Origin: Bradyrhizobium erythrophlei
GTDB taxonomy: Bacteria > Pseudomonadota > Alphaproteobacteria > Rhizobiales > Xanthobacteraceae
DNA: 64,000 bases
Direction: 5' to 3'
Assembly: GCA_900129675.1 (NCBI GenBank)
Contig: FSRD01000001.1
Span: forward strand, 3,523,501 to 3,587,500
The translations under genes were made by a program, and so were the position numbers. Positions 33,077 through 41,622 of this stretch are shown here, piece after piece (within the stretch, counting starts at the first letter, position 1; the number at the start of each line of letters is the position of its first letter). The notes beneath the pieces are model-generated. The model was not told the origin of the DNA, did no database searches, and worked only from the letters and a program-made list of their open reading frames with translations.

Positions 33077-34036
33077 TCACCTCAGCGTTCGCAGCGCGCT
33101 GCTGCCTAACGATAGGACATCTGAGGCTTGCTGTTCTTTCGCCTCGTAGTAGTCGGCCGAGAACTTGATTGACCATCGCGAGAAGAACGATTGCAATTTC
33201 TGAGTGGGCTTCTCGACGCCGAAATGTTCGACAACGTGCGCGTTGCGCAGCCACCTCACCGCCGATGCGATGCCGACGGTACGCTCGAGCCTCTCAACCA
33301 CTGCGATGCCGGCGATCTCTGCCTGCCGATAGCGAAAGCCGACCTTTTTGATCACATACATGCGCTTGAGGGTTTCATAGCCCTTGAATACGAGCTGAAC
33401 GAGGGGGTGTCTTTTAGCCTGTGGCCAGGCTGCCGGGTACACCGGCAGCACCAAGAGCTTGCTCTTCGAGATGACCGTTGCCAGCGGATGCAAGAGTTGC
33501 ATCCACGCCGGCCAGGACGTGACCTTCGCAAACAATATCGCGTGCATCGCCGTTGCTGCCCCGAAAGAGATCGGGAGCCAAAGTACCGCGCCCAGGATCA
33601 CGAGCAGTGCGGTGTTCGGCGTGAGATGCCGGCATTTCCGGAACACGCATGCCATGCCGCTCTCAAAGGCGGTGTGCACAGCTCGTTCGAACGCCTGATA
33701 GCTAATCTTCCGCCGAAGCCACGACCAGTTCCGGCGGATCGATACGCTCCAGCGCCGACGATTCGTCTCGGAAAGGGGAACAAGACGTAACGCGCCGCTT
33801 ATGGCAGTAACGATGACATTGCCAAGAACCCTGGCCGCGAAGAGCGGAAGCCAGACGATCTGCATTGCCAAAGGGAAGGCGTAGTCGAGCAGCCGCATCA
33901 GGATCGAAAGGATGAAGCGCAGGATTTTGTTGGCGGCGAGCGCGACAACAACGAGTGGGATGATAATCACATCGTCGAGGCTACCGCGGAAGCGGCGGCT
34001 TTCCTTGGTCCATGCCGGATTATGATAATCGGTCAT
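33077..34036 (-). CDS. membrane protein of unknown function
   Basis: The 319-residue protein starts MTDYHNPAWTKESRRF and has membrane segments at about residues 25-45 (DDVIIIPLVVVALAANKILR), 55-85 (YAFPLAMQIVWLPLFAARVL) and 150-175 (TALLVILGAVLWLPISFGAA), then a long basic cytoplasmic tail with a helical ERLERTVGIASAVRWLRNA. Basic residues dominate the loops. I recall similar proteins in Bradyrhizobium but no assigned role. No operon partner is close. Confidence 0.65.
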   Translation of the reverse strand: MTDYHNPAWTKESRRFRGSLDDVIIIPLVVVALAANKILRFILSILMRLLDYAFPLAMQIVWLPLFAARVLGNVIVTAISGALRLVPLSETNRRRWSVSIRRNWSWLRRKISYQAFERAVHTAFESGMACVFRKCRHLTPNTALLVILGAVLWLPISFGAATAMHAILFAKVTSWPAWMQLLHPLATVISKSKLLVLPVYPAAWPQAKRHPLVQLVFKGYETLKRMYVIKKVGFRYRQAEIAGIAVVERLERTVGIASAVRWLRNAHVVEHFGVEKPTQKLQSFFSRWSIKFSADYYEAKEQQASDVLSLGSSALRTLR

Positions 34037-34248
34037 GGTGCAACGGTTCCGGGCTGAAGACAGTGGATCGTGCCGGCTCAAATTAGCACATTGTAAGAGC
34101 CTGGGGGCTTCACTTACCGGTCATTTAGCGACAACCCGATGTCCGCCAAGGGTCAATCGCGTCAGCTTGACGGTGCGCCGATCACTTCCGCTCTTCCCCT
34201 ATGAACAGACATCTGCAGCATCGGTCGGCATGTCTCAGAGGTGCCGAT

Positions 34249-34461
34249 ATTGTTGCAAAAGTCTTTTTTGGGTGGCGAAGGAAAATTTCTGCAGCCGCTG
34301 ATGCGCTTTACGCGCGGCGACGTGAGGGACCATATCGTTTCATTCAAAATCGATCACGGACTTCCGTAGTGGCGTTGAAAAGCGACGCAGCAGCAGAGAG
34401 GTCCAAAGATCGACTTTCGCGAGATTTTTAGGGTTGTTCGATTTTCGACTTTTGCAACAAT
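34249..34461. mobile_element. MITE-like element with ATTGTTGCAAAAGTC ends
   Basis: ATTGTTGCAAAAGTC at 34249-34263 is matched in reverse by GACTTTTGCAACAAT at 34447-34461, giving 15-bp terminal inverted repeats around 183 bases. An internal frame reads PLMRFTRGDVRDHIVSFKID, possibly the relic of a transposase. No intact gene is inside. Just left of it, GGTCGGCATGTCTCAGAGGT recurs at 39835. Confidence 0.6.
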
Positions 34462-34662
34462 CTCTGCCAGATCCGGACATGGCCACTTTTGCGACACGCT
34501 GCAAATTCCACGCTGCTGCACCGATAGTCACTAACAAAGCCGAAGGACTTGGCCTAAGCTAGCACACGACGGACACTGAATGCGCATGCGGCTTCGACCG
34601 CAGCATCGATGACCCAACAACAATGGCGCGTCTGTGCTCCGTTTCCAGAGGGAGTGCACGCC

Positions 34663-34932
34663 ATGCCTACGCGCAAGCTCACACGACGGCGTTTTCTTGC
34701 AACGACCGCGCCTCCACGGCCCTTGTCGCAATGCCTTATGTCCGCGGCTCATATGCGGGCGGCAGACTAACGGTCGGCATCTGGGACCATTGGGTGCCGG
34801 GCGCCAACGCCGCGAGCACGTCACTGATCGAGAAGTGGGCGGCCCAGGAAATGGTCGAGGTGCAGATCGATCGTTTGACCAACTTAGGCAACAAGCTACT
34901 GGTCACCCTTGCCGCAGAGGCGCAAGCCAAAG
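34663..34932 (+). pseudogene. remnant of a family 1 (sugar-type) solute-binding protein gene
   Basis: ATG 34663 with GGGAG upstream starts PTRKLTRRRFLATTA, a twin-arginine signal, but this frame soon stops. Another frame continues SYAGGRLTVGIWDHWVPGAN then EVQIDRLTNLGNKLLVTLAA and EAQAK, which matches the first mature segment of Tat-secreted extracellular solute-binding proteins (family 1). The match ends at about 34930, so only the first fifth of the gene remains, with a frameshift. It directly precedes the NMT1-type receptor gene. Confidence 0.6.
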
Positions 34933-35361
34933 AGAAGCTTTCCAACGGAGTAGATCGATGGTCGGCAGATGTTCGATAAGAAACCTATTGCAATTGGGAT
35001 TGGTTCTAGTGCTCCCGACGATCACAATGGGCACCTCGAATGCGTCGGATCAGATCAATCTCCAGCTGTTGTGGGTAACGCAGGCGCAGTTTGCAGGCTA
35101 CTATGTCGCCAAGGACAAAGGTTTCTACAGGGACGTCGATCTCGATGTGACGATTAAGCCTGGCGGCCCGGATACAAATAACCATGCACTTCTCGCTTCG
35201 GGCGACGCCGATGTGATTGTGGACGGGTTGCCGTACGCCCTAGCCGCGCGCGAGCACGACATTCCCCTCGTCAACATTGCCCAAATTTTCCAGCGCCCCA
35301 GCTATGTCCTTACATGCCTGAAATCGAGCGGCATCAAAAGACTATCCGATATGCCAGGTCA

Positions 35362-36779
35362 GAGCTATCGCCAAATTTTGGTGACGGCCGGCCCGGTCAG
35401 GCGGCGGCGGTTATGGGCTGACGGTCGGCGGGTTTAGCGATGACCTCGATCCCGTTGTTGAATGTCACACCGAGAACGAGTTTTGGCAACTGGTTGTGGC
35501 CATCGAGACGACGCCAGCTTTTCTGCGCGGCCTCGAGCAGCTTGAAGACCATCGCGAGCGCCGTCCTGTTGGACAGGCATCCCTTCGATCGGATCGTGCG
35601 GTGGCGCACGGTAGCGAAGGTGCTTTCAATGGGATTGGTCGTTCGCAGGTGTTTCCAGTGCTCGGCCGGGAAGTCGTAGAAAGCCAGCAGCGTGTCCCGA
35701 TCCTTGCTCAGGCAGTCGGCCGCCTTCTCGTATTTGGGCGTGTAGCTCTCGATGAAGGCGTCGAACGCCAGTTCGGCGGCGGCCTTGGTTTCGGCCATCC
35801 AGATTTCCTGCAACGCGCGTTTGGCCTTCGGCTGCTGGCTCTTCGGCAACTTGGCGAGTACGTTAGCGGTCTTGTGCACCCAGCAGCGCTGCTCGCGCGT
35901 TTTCGGCCAGACCTCACCGGCGGCCTTCCAGAACCCGAGCGCGCCATCGGCGATGGTAAGCCGCGGCGGCACGTCGAGCCCCCGCCGCTTCAGATCGAGC
36001 AGCAGATCGCGCCAGTCCTGCGCGCTCTCGCGGGCGCCATCGGTGAAGCCGACCAGTTCCTTGCGGCCTTCCGGCGTCGCGCCGATCAGCACCAGGATGC
36101 ACTGCTTTTCGTCTTCGAGGCGTGCCTGGAGATGGATGCCATCGGCCCAGATGTAGACGTAACGTTTCGCCGACAGATCGCGCCTCTGCCACGCGGTGTG
36201 TTCGTCAAGCCAGCCGTCCTTCAGGCGGCCGATGGCGGATGCCGACAATCCGGCAGCATCCTTGCCGAGCAGTGCTGCCAGCGCCTCGGAGAAGTCGCCG
36301 GTCGAGATACCCTTCAGATAAAGGATAGGCAGCAGCGTCTCGATCGATTTAGAGCGGCGCATATAGGGCGGCAGGATCGAGGGCGAGAACCGGATGCGGT
36401 CGGGGTCGGTAGCGTCCGCCTCGCGATCGCGCACACGCGGCTGGCGGACGGCGACCGGACCGATACCGGTCATCACCTCGCGCTCCGGCAGGTGACCGTG
36501 GCGCACGACCCGCTGGTGGCCGTCTGCGGTCTTCAAATCGGCATGCTTGCCGAGAAAGTCCGCGACCTCGGCCTCGACCGCCTGGGCCAACAGAACACGG
36601 GCCCCAGTACGCAAGATTTCCGTGAGTTGATCGTCGACGTTTGCTGGCTGAATCAGCTTGATGATGTTATCTTTGGACACGGCATATCGCTCCTTTGGTG
36701 GAGAAGTGGAGGCGTCAAGCACCCCCATGATATGCCGCCTTCCCGATTCCCGCCGTCACCAACTTTCAGCGATAGCTCC
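35362..36779 (-). mobile_element. IS256-family insertion sequence with 9-bp target duplication
   Basis: GCCAGGTCA occurs at 35353-35361 and again at 36780-36788 as direct repeats flanking the element. The ends are imperfect inverted repeats: GAGCTATCGCCAAATTTTGG on the left and GAGCTATCGCTGAAAGTTGG read inward from the right (reverse complement of the 36778 end). Total length is about 1.42 kb. An 8-9 bp duplication is normal for IS256. Confidence 0.9.
35397..36680 (-). CDS. IS256-family (mutator-type) transposase
   Basis: GTG 36680 with AAAGGAG nine bases upstream begins a 427-residue transposase; the longer frame to 36728 starts ahead of that site. Motifs: ARVLLAQAVEAEVADFLGKH, GISTGDFSEALAALLG, RYVYIWADGIHLQARLEDEK (first Asp), LTIADGALGFWKAAGEVWPK (second Asp), REQRCWVHKTANVLAKLPKS and LRTTNPIESTFATVRHRT (Glu). 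All three acidic residues of the mutator family are present, so it is probably active. Confidence 0.93.
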   Translation of the reverse strand: MSKDNIIKLIQPANVDDQLTEILRTGARVLLAQAVEAEVADFLGKHADLKTADGHQRVVRHGHLPEREVMTGIGPVAVRQPRVRDREADATDPDRIRFSPSILPPYMRRSKSIETLLPILYLKGISTGDFSEALAALLGKDAAGLSASAIGRLKDGWLDEHTAWQRRDLSAKRYVYIWADGIHLQARLEDEKQCILVLIGATPEGRKELVGFTDGARESAQDWRDLLLDLKRRGLDVPPRLTIADGALGFWKAAGEVWPKTREQRCWVHKTANVLAKLPKSQQPKAKRALQEIWMAETKAAAELAFDAFIESYTPKYEKAADCLSKDRDTLLAFYDFPAEHWKHLRTTNPIESTFATVRHRTIRSKGCLSNRTALAMVFKLLEAAQKSWRRLDGHNQLPKLVLGVTFNNGIEVIAKPADRQPITAAA

Positions 36780-37450
36780 GCCAGGTCACGCGATTGGTGT
36801 CTGGTTCTATGGAAAAGAATATTTCATTCTCGGCTGGATGGCCAAACACAATATTCCGACCCAAGGCGGCCCTAACGGCGTGACTTTGGTCAACCAGAGA
36901 AGTATTGATTTGCTGATAAATAAACAAGCGGCCTGCATCTCGACCCAGATCTATAACGAATATTGGCAAGTCATCGACGCAGGGTTTAGCCCTAGCAATC
37001 TCGTCGTCTTTAAATATTCGGATGATGGCGGAGAAAGCGTAGAGGACGGCCTTTATGTGTCGGGCGATCGTCTCAAGGATCCCGTCTTCGCCGACAAACT
37101 CTCGCGCTTCGTGGCAGCCTCACTTCGGGGATGGTCATGGGCAATCGATCATCCCGCTGAAGCCGTAAAGATTGTGCTCGACAACGATGATACTCACACG
37201 CAGACCGAGAGACATCAGACACGGATGATGGCTGAGGTCAGCAAACTCATCACCGATTCCTCCAATCCGCTCGGCTATCTGAGTCCTGTGGACTATGAAA
37301 GGGCGGTAGCAGTTCTTTTGTCTTCACCCATATCGATCATCAGCAAACCGCCGGATGGGGCTTGGACCCACGCTATTTACGAAGCGTCGAAGAAGTATTG
37401 GCCTAGATGATTCACGTGAGCGGATCGAAGCGGATGCGAGGCTGCGTGAG

Positions 37451-39691
37451 ATGTTCAGAAACGTCAACACTGGCAAGAAGTTAACCATTCTTTGTTTGAC
37501 ATTCATCATCGCTATTGCGGTTCCAATTTACAGCTTACTCCAATACAGACAGAACGAAGTTGAGCTCCTCAGTAGGGAGCTTGTGGGCTCCCGTTACGTT
37601 GCCATCCTTCGCGGAATCTACGCCTCGGTCCTAACCAGCGCGCCTAACACTCCAGTGCCATTGCGGTCCACAGCGTCTTCCGACGAAGTGTTGAACGCGC
37701 TCAAAGTTGCCGAAGCGAACTCGGGCGGAATGATGCAGACGGCGGAGTTAGCGCGCTCGTTGGCGATAACACTGCGTGCGCTTTGGTCCAAGGATAGCGC
37801 GCGCACGCCGAGGGCCAGTTTTGTGTTAGACGCGCTCGGGGTAATAAGAGAACTGGCGTCGCGCATTGGGGAAGACTCCAATTTGGCGCTCGATCCAATC
37901 CCAGAAAGCTACTATTTGCAGGATATCGTCGTCACAAAGCTGCCGGCGATTTTGAGCCAACTCAGTGAAGAGCAAACTCTAATCGGAGAGATCGCGGCTG
38001 CTGGGAAGCTTTCAAGCCAGCGCCACGGCAGATTGCTGATGGTGGACGGATTGCTCCGCTCGAGCACAGCCGAGCTGAGACGAGATCTTGCAACGGCATA
38101 TCGGTTTAATATCGACGGCAGTCTAAAACGGCAATTGGACGCTGACGCCAGCGAAATGGTTCGGAACGTGGGCCTCTACTTCAATGCGACGGACGAGCAA
38201 CTTGCCGGGCGCGATGGAAAGGATATTGACGCCAGCTCGCTTGGTGCCCCCTTTGCAGCCGCGGTTGATAGTTCGCTTCGGCTTTGGGTGGTTGTGCAGG
38301 CGGAACTCGATCGTTTGCTAACCGAGCGAGTTGCGCACTTGAATAGCCGGATGCTCCGAAGCATCGTAGTAACCGGAGGCCTAGGAATTGTCAGCATCAT
38401 ACTCGCCGTAGTGATGTATCAAAGCATTGTACAGCCGCTCGAGCGACTGAAACACGTGGTAACGCAGGTTCGTCAAACTAAATACTATGGCCTTCGTGTT
38501 CGCGATGTCGGTCAGGACGAGGTTGGCCAACTCGGAGCCGCGTTCAATGATATGCTTTCAGAATTGTCCGCCGCGCATCATCGGGAAAGGCGCCTGGTCG
38601 AAGCCAACATCATTGGGATATTCGTCGTGGATATCGAAGGTCACATTATTGAGGCCAATGACGCGTTCCTGCACATGGTGGGATATGACCGTGAGGACCT
38701 CGCCGCTGGGCGCGTGAATCGGACAGATCTGACCCCGCCGGAATGGCGGGAGCGCGACGCACGGACGGTGGCTGAGGTGAAGGCGACCGGAACCGTGCAG
38801 CCCTTTGAAAAGGAGTATTTTCGCAAGGACGGTACCCGCATCCCCGTCCTGATCGGCGCCACCGCGTTCGACGAGAAACGAGACCAAGGGGTCGGCTTCG
38901 TGCTGGATCTGACCGAGCGCAAGCGGGCGGAAGCCGAAGCACGCGGCAGCGAGCGCCGCTATCGCGAAGTGCAGGCCGAGCTGGCCCACGCAGCCCGCGT
39001 CGCCACCATGGGGCAGCTCACGGCCTCGATTGCCCATGAAGTCAAACAGCCGATCGGTGCGGCGGCCGCCTACGCCGAGGCCGCTCTGCGCTTTCTTGCG
39101 CGTCGACCGCCCGAACTGGAGGAGGTGCGCGAGTCGCTCGAGGGTATCGTTGCGACGAGCTATCGAGCGGCCGAGGTCATCGACCGGATCCGTGACCTCG
39201 TAAAGAAGGCGCCTCCGCGGAAGGATCGATTTGAGATTAACGGAGCGATCCGCGAGGTGATTGAGCTCACCCGTGGCGAAGCGATGAAGAACGGGGTGTC
39301 GGTGCAGATGCAACTCGCGGACGGCTTGCCTCTCATTGAAGGAGATCGGGTGCAACTGCAGCAAGTGATCCTGAACCTGATCATCAACGGCGTCCAGGCC
39401 ATCAGCGAAGCCAGTGACGGGCCGCGCCAAGTGCTGATCAGCACCGGGAAACCCGAGTCCGGTGGCGTGCTCGTCGCTGTGCGAGATTCAGGCCCCGGAC
39501 TGGCGCCTGGGACTCTCGATCACGTCTTCGAGGCCTTCCACACGACCAAGCCGGGCGGTTTGGGGCTGGGGCTCTCAATTTGCCGCTCGATCATCGAAGC
39601 GCATGGTGGGCGACTGTGGGCGAGCGCCAACGTGTCCCGCGGTGCCATCTTTCAATTCACGGTGCCCGCCCATTCGGACAGCGCATCGTGA
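37451..39691 (+). CDS. membrane sensor histidine kinase with HAMP and PAS domains
   Basis: The 746-residue kinase has a first membrane span near residues 10-28 (ILCLTFIIAIAVPIYSLLQY), a large helical periplasmic domain to about 300, and a second span (SIVVTGGLGIVSIILAVVMY). A HAMP segment (IVQPLERLKHVVTQVRQTKY) and a PAS domain (IIGIFVVDIEGHIIEANDAF) follow. The phospho-acceptor His529 is in TASIAHEVKQPIGAAAAYAE, then N-box QVILNLIINGVQAISE, G1 VRDSGPGLAPG and G2 GGLGLGLSICRSIIEAHGG. It follows the split binding-protein gene closely, suggesting ligand sensing through that receptor. No response regulator gene is adjacent. ATG 37451 is the only in-frame ATG after the upstream gene. Confidence 0.88.
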   Translation: MFRNVNTGKKLTILCLTFIIAIAVPIYSLLQYRQNEVELLSRELVGSRYVAILRGIYASVLTSAPNTPVPLRSTASSDEVLNALKVAEANSGGMMQTAELARSLAITLRALWSKDSARTPRASFVLDALGVIRELASRIGEDSNLALDPIPESYYLQDIVVTKLPAILSQLSEEQTLIGEIAAAGKLSSQRHGRLLMVDGLLRSSTAELRRDLATAYRFNIDGSLKRQLDADASEMVRNVGLYFNATDEQLAGRDGKDIDASSLGAPFAAAVDSSLRLWVVVQAELDRLLTERVAHLNSRMLRSIVVTGGLGIVSIILAVVMYQSIVQPLERLKHVVTQVRQTKYYGLRVRDVGQDEVGQLGAAFNDMLSELSAAHHRERRLVEANIIGIFVVDIEGHIIEANDAFLHMVGYDREDLAAGRVNRTDLTPPEWRERDARTVAEVKATGTVQPFEKEYFRKDGTRIPVLIGATAFDEKRDQGVGFVLDLTERKRAEAEARGSERRYREVQAELAHAARVATMGQLTASIAHEVKQPIGAAAAYAEAALRFLARRPPELEEVRESLEGIVATSYRAAEVIDRIRDLVKKAPPRKDRFEINGAIREVIELTRGEAMKNGVSVQMQLADGLPLIEGDRVQLQQVILNLIINGVQAISEASDGPRQVLISTGKPESGGVLVAVRDSGPGLAPGTLDHVFEAFHTTKPGGLGLGLSICRSIIEAHGGRLWASANVSRGAIFQFTVPAHSDSAS

Positions 39692-40068
39692 TCGGATGCT
39701 GAGACTGTCACATGCCTACATATGCCTGCCCACAGAAGCGGCGAACGTTGCCACAAGGTGTCAGAGATGGGTCAAAAGGCGAAATACTCACTCCGAGTAG
39801 ATGTTTTCCGCTTTTCCCTTGCCGGCTCAACCGGTCGGCATGTCTCAAAGGTGCCACAAACGGACTCGTGCACCGCAGCAAACAAGGTACGGCGCATTTC
39901 GTCCGAAACGCGCGGCTTGCCGCCGAGCGGAACCATGATCGTAGCTCCCCGCTCGCCCGCCAGCCTCAGCGTGCGAGCACAGAATCGTTCGCCTTCGCAT
40001 CTTTGATGGTCATTGCGACTTTGCGATGCGCAGTGACGGGTGCCACCAGAGCTTGCGCTTAAGCCGTT
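39692..40068. other. intergenic region built largely of dispersed repeats
   Basis: GGGTCAAAAGGCGAAATACT at 39769 and the following AGATGTTTTCCGCTTTTCCC match the repeat near 11534-11600 in reverse orientation. CCGGTCGGCATGTCTCAAAG at 39834 matches 34224-34249. A short minus-strand frame (MVPLGGKPRVSDEMRR...) is present but unsupported by a ribosome site. Confidence 0.5.
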
Positions 40069-40284
40069 TCAGTATTTCTCTTCTTCGACCGTCAGTGGTT
40101 TCCAGTGCGTCGGCGGCTCCGGACTGATTACGCGGTTTTCGATGCCCGGGATGCGCGTGTTGGCAGACCAGGACCGACTGCCCTTGTGCCAAAATCCTTC
40201 CACATCGCTCGACCAGCGGTCATTGTGCAGCAGAACGAACACCCCGTCTCTAGGCGCAGTACTGATGTCCCGCCATTCGCTCAT
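40069..40284 (-). CDS. small conserved protein, DUF551-like
   Basis: The 71-residue product begins SEWRDISTAPRDGVFVLLHN, continues with GFWHKGSRSWSANTRIPG and ends EPPTHWKPLTVEEEKY. The W..I.TAP.DG..VLL and PTHW.PLP elements are typical of the short DUF551-like proteins common in proteobacteria and phages. Function unknown. ATG 40284 is chosen at the start of the conserved part; the frame itself extends upstream. Confidence 0.7.
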   Translation of the reverse strand: MSEWRDISTAPRDGVFVLLHNDRWSSDVEGFWHKGSRSWSANTRIPGIENRVISPEPPTHWKPLTVEEEKY

Positions 40285-40752
40285 TGTGCGGTCCTTCGCT
40301 TGATTCCGTTTAGTTAATGCCTCAAGGCACGGCTTCAAGTCTATCGCGCTCCTCACTTGTCAGCAGTGCCGGCGGTGTAGTCGAATGCCCCCACCTCATA
40401 AGGCTTGCGACAGGGACCGGTCCCGGATCGCCGCCCTCAGTCGGGACGACTACGCCGCCGGGCTCCCTTCATGGCCGGGACCGCACTTCGCTCCGTCCGG
40501 AGCTCCGCCACTCGGACAGAACACAGAGACCAACGTTTCGTTCGCCTCGCAGCTTACAGAGCCATCGGCTTGCACGGCGCGCCGGGGTGATCCGGCGGGC
40601 CCGGAGGCTGGCGCCTACTTTCCTTCCACGTCTCGACGAATTAACTCGCGTTTGAGACCGTGGAGGCGCATACTCGGACAATCACCGCTCCGCCTCCTAG
40701 GCATTACCGGTGACAGAGAGTGTTGCGCTCCCGCCTGTTCGGGGGAAGCATC
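40285..40752. other. intergenic region, nothing recognised
   Basis: Several overlapping open frames exist on both strands but show biased, arginine- or serine-rich composition and no ribosome sites. I see no gene, terminator or repeat that I can support. Confidence 0.35.
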
Positions 40753-40992
40753 ATGCCCCAGCGCCTGTCGTCCGTCATTCCATTCGTTGCAATTGAGCGC
40801 CCCGCTTGTCCGAGGTGCAAGGCCACGATGATGCTCGTCAGTATCGAGCTGGTACGCCCGGGCGTCGACTTGCATACGTTTGAATGCGCTATCTGCAGTC
40901 GCGTACATAAGACCCTTGCCGCGTATGAAGACCCTATGAAGTCCAAGGGTCTTGGACGCTGGCTTCAAGGCGATTTGCACTCACCGAAGTAA
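40753..40992 (+). CDS. small zinc-ribbon protein
   Basis: The 79-residue product has CPRCKATMMLVSIELVRPGV followed by TFECAICSRVHKT, giving two CXXC pairs about 22 residues apart, a probable zinc ribbon. The start at ATG 40753 removes eleven poorly coding residues of the longer frame; GGGGGAAG lies upstream. Similar short proteins are widespread in Bradyrhizobium. Role unknown. Confidence 0.65.
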   Translation: MPQRLSSVIPFVAIERPACPRCKATMMLVSIELVRPGVDLHTFECAICSRVHKTLAAYEDPMKSKGLGRWLQGDLHSPK

Positions 40993-41147
40993 GGCGCGCC
41001 GGCGTGAACCGCGCGGATTTTGTAATGCTTGAATTGAGGAGGGCCGTAGAATTGCCCGCAAGGGTAATATTCACCACTGGACCACACTGATAGACGCCCG
41101 CGCCACCGCGGATGCGGGTGCGCTATCTCGAAAGAGGAGCAAATCTG

Positions 41148-41609
41148 ATGTGTGACTATAGTCTGCATGCCGTGGCATCGCGTCCCGCCAAAGTCGGAGA
41201 GACGCTCGTCACCACAACGTTCCCCAGGACCTCGACCCGTGGCTTTGCTGCAGAAGGCGAACCCGGTGTGGCGGTCTGCCTCCTTCCCGGAACCGAGTTA
41301 GCCTTCGAGCAAAACGTTAAGTACGACCAGGGACGGATCTGGACGAGAACAACCTGCTTCCGCGTTGCCAAGTTTGGTGTGGTCGAACCAAATGTGCCGC
41401 ATCGCCATCACGACGCGATTGAATTTCCCGATGGAAGCAATGTCCTGGTGACGCTGCTCGTCGAAGGCCAGCGAGCGACCGTGCTGCAATTGCCAGTTGT
41501 CCATCAGATATCGGGGCGTACCACAAAAGCTGAGGAGCACGGAAGCACACCGGCAGCAGCAGCTTCGGCCGCCGTGGAACTTGCGTGCTGCCCGCGGACC
41601 ATCGTTTGA
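41148..41609 (+). CDS. conserved hypothetical protein
   Basis: The 153-residue product starts MCDYSLHAVASRPAKVGETL, a beginning I remember from many rhizobial proteins without a role. It continues TRGFAAEGEPGVAVCLLPGT, RIWTRTTCFRVAKFGVVEPN and HRHHDAIEFPDGSNVLV; the HRHHD stretch could bind a metal. AGAGGAG precedes the ATG at 41148. The last 30 residues are low-complexity and may not be conserved. The dehydrogenase gene starts 13 bases after its stop, so they probably form an operon. Confidence 0.65.
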   Translation: MCDYSLHAVASRPAKVGETLVTTTFPRTSTRGFAAEGEPGVAVCLLPGTELAFEQNVKYDQGRIWTRTTCFRVAKFGVVEPNVPHRHHDAIEFPDGSNVLVTLLVEGQRATVLQLPVVHQISGRTTKAEEHGSTPAAAASAAVELACCPRTIV

Positions 41610-41622
41610 GGGAGGAGCAGCA

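Larger units (their letters stand above)
34958..37410 (+). pseudogene. NMT1/THI5-type periplasmic binding-protein gene split by IS256
   Basis: ATG 34958 (GGAG upstream) starts a signal peptide and the binding domain LLWVTQAQFAGYYVAKDKGF then DVIVDGLPYALAAREHDIPL and KRLSDMPG. At 35361 an IS256 element interrupts the gene. Deleting the element plus one copy of the 9-bp duplication restores the frame exactly: MPGHAIGVWFYGKEYFIL... continues to 37410. The rejoined gene has 342 codons (341 residues) and matches SsuA/NMT1/THI5-like receptors for nitrate, sulfonate or pyrimidine precursors. The C-terminal half contains VNQRSIDLLINKQAACISTQ and DGAWTHAIYEASKKYW. Its end overlaps the open frame of the histidine kinase. 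Confidence 0.85.

Noticed and set aside
35496-36875. 459-codon plus-strand frame over the IS256 transposase
   Set aside because: Antisense of a complete mutator-type transposase and runs across the IS end into the receptor gene.
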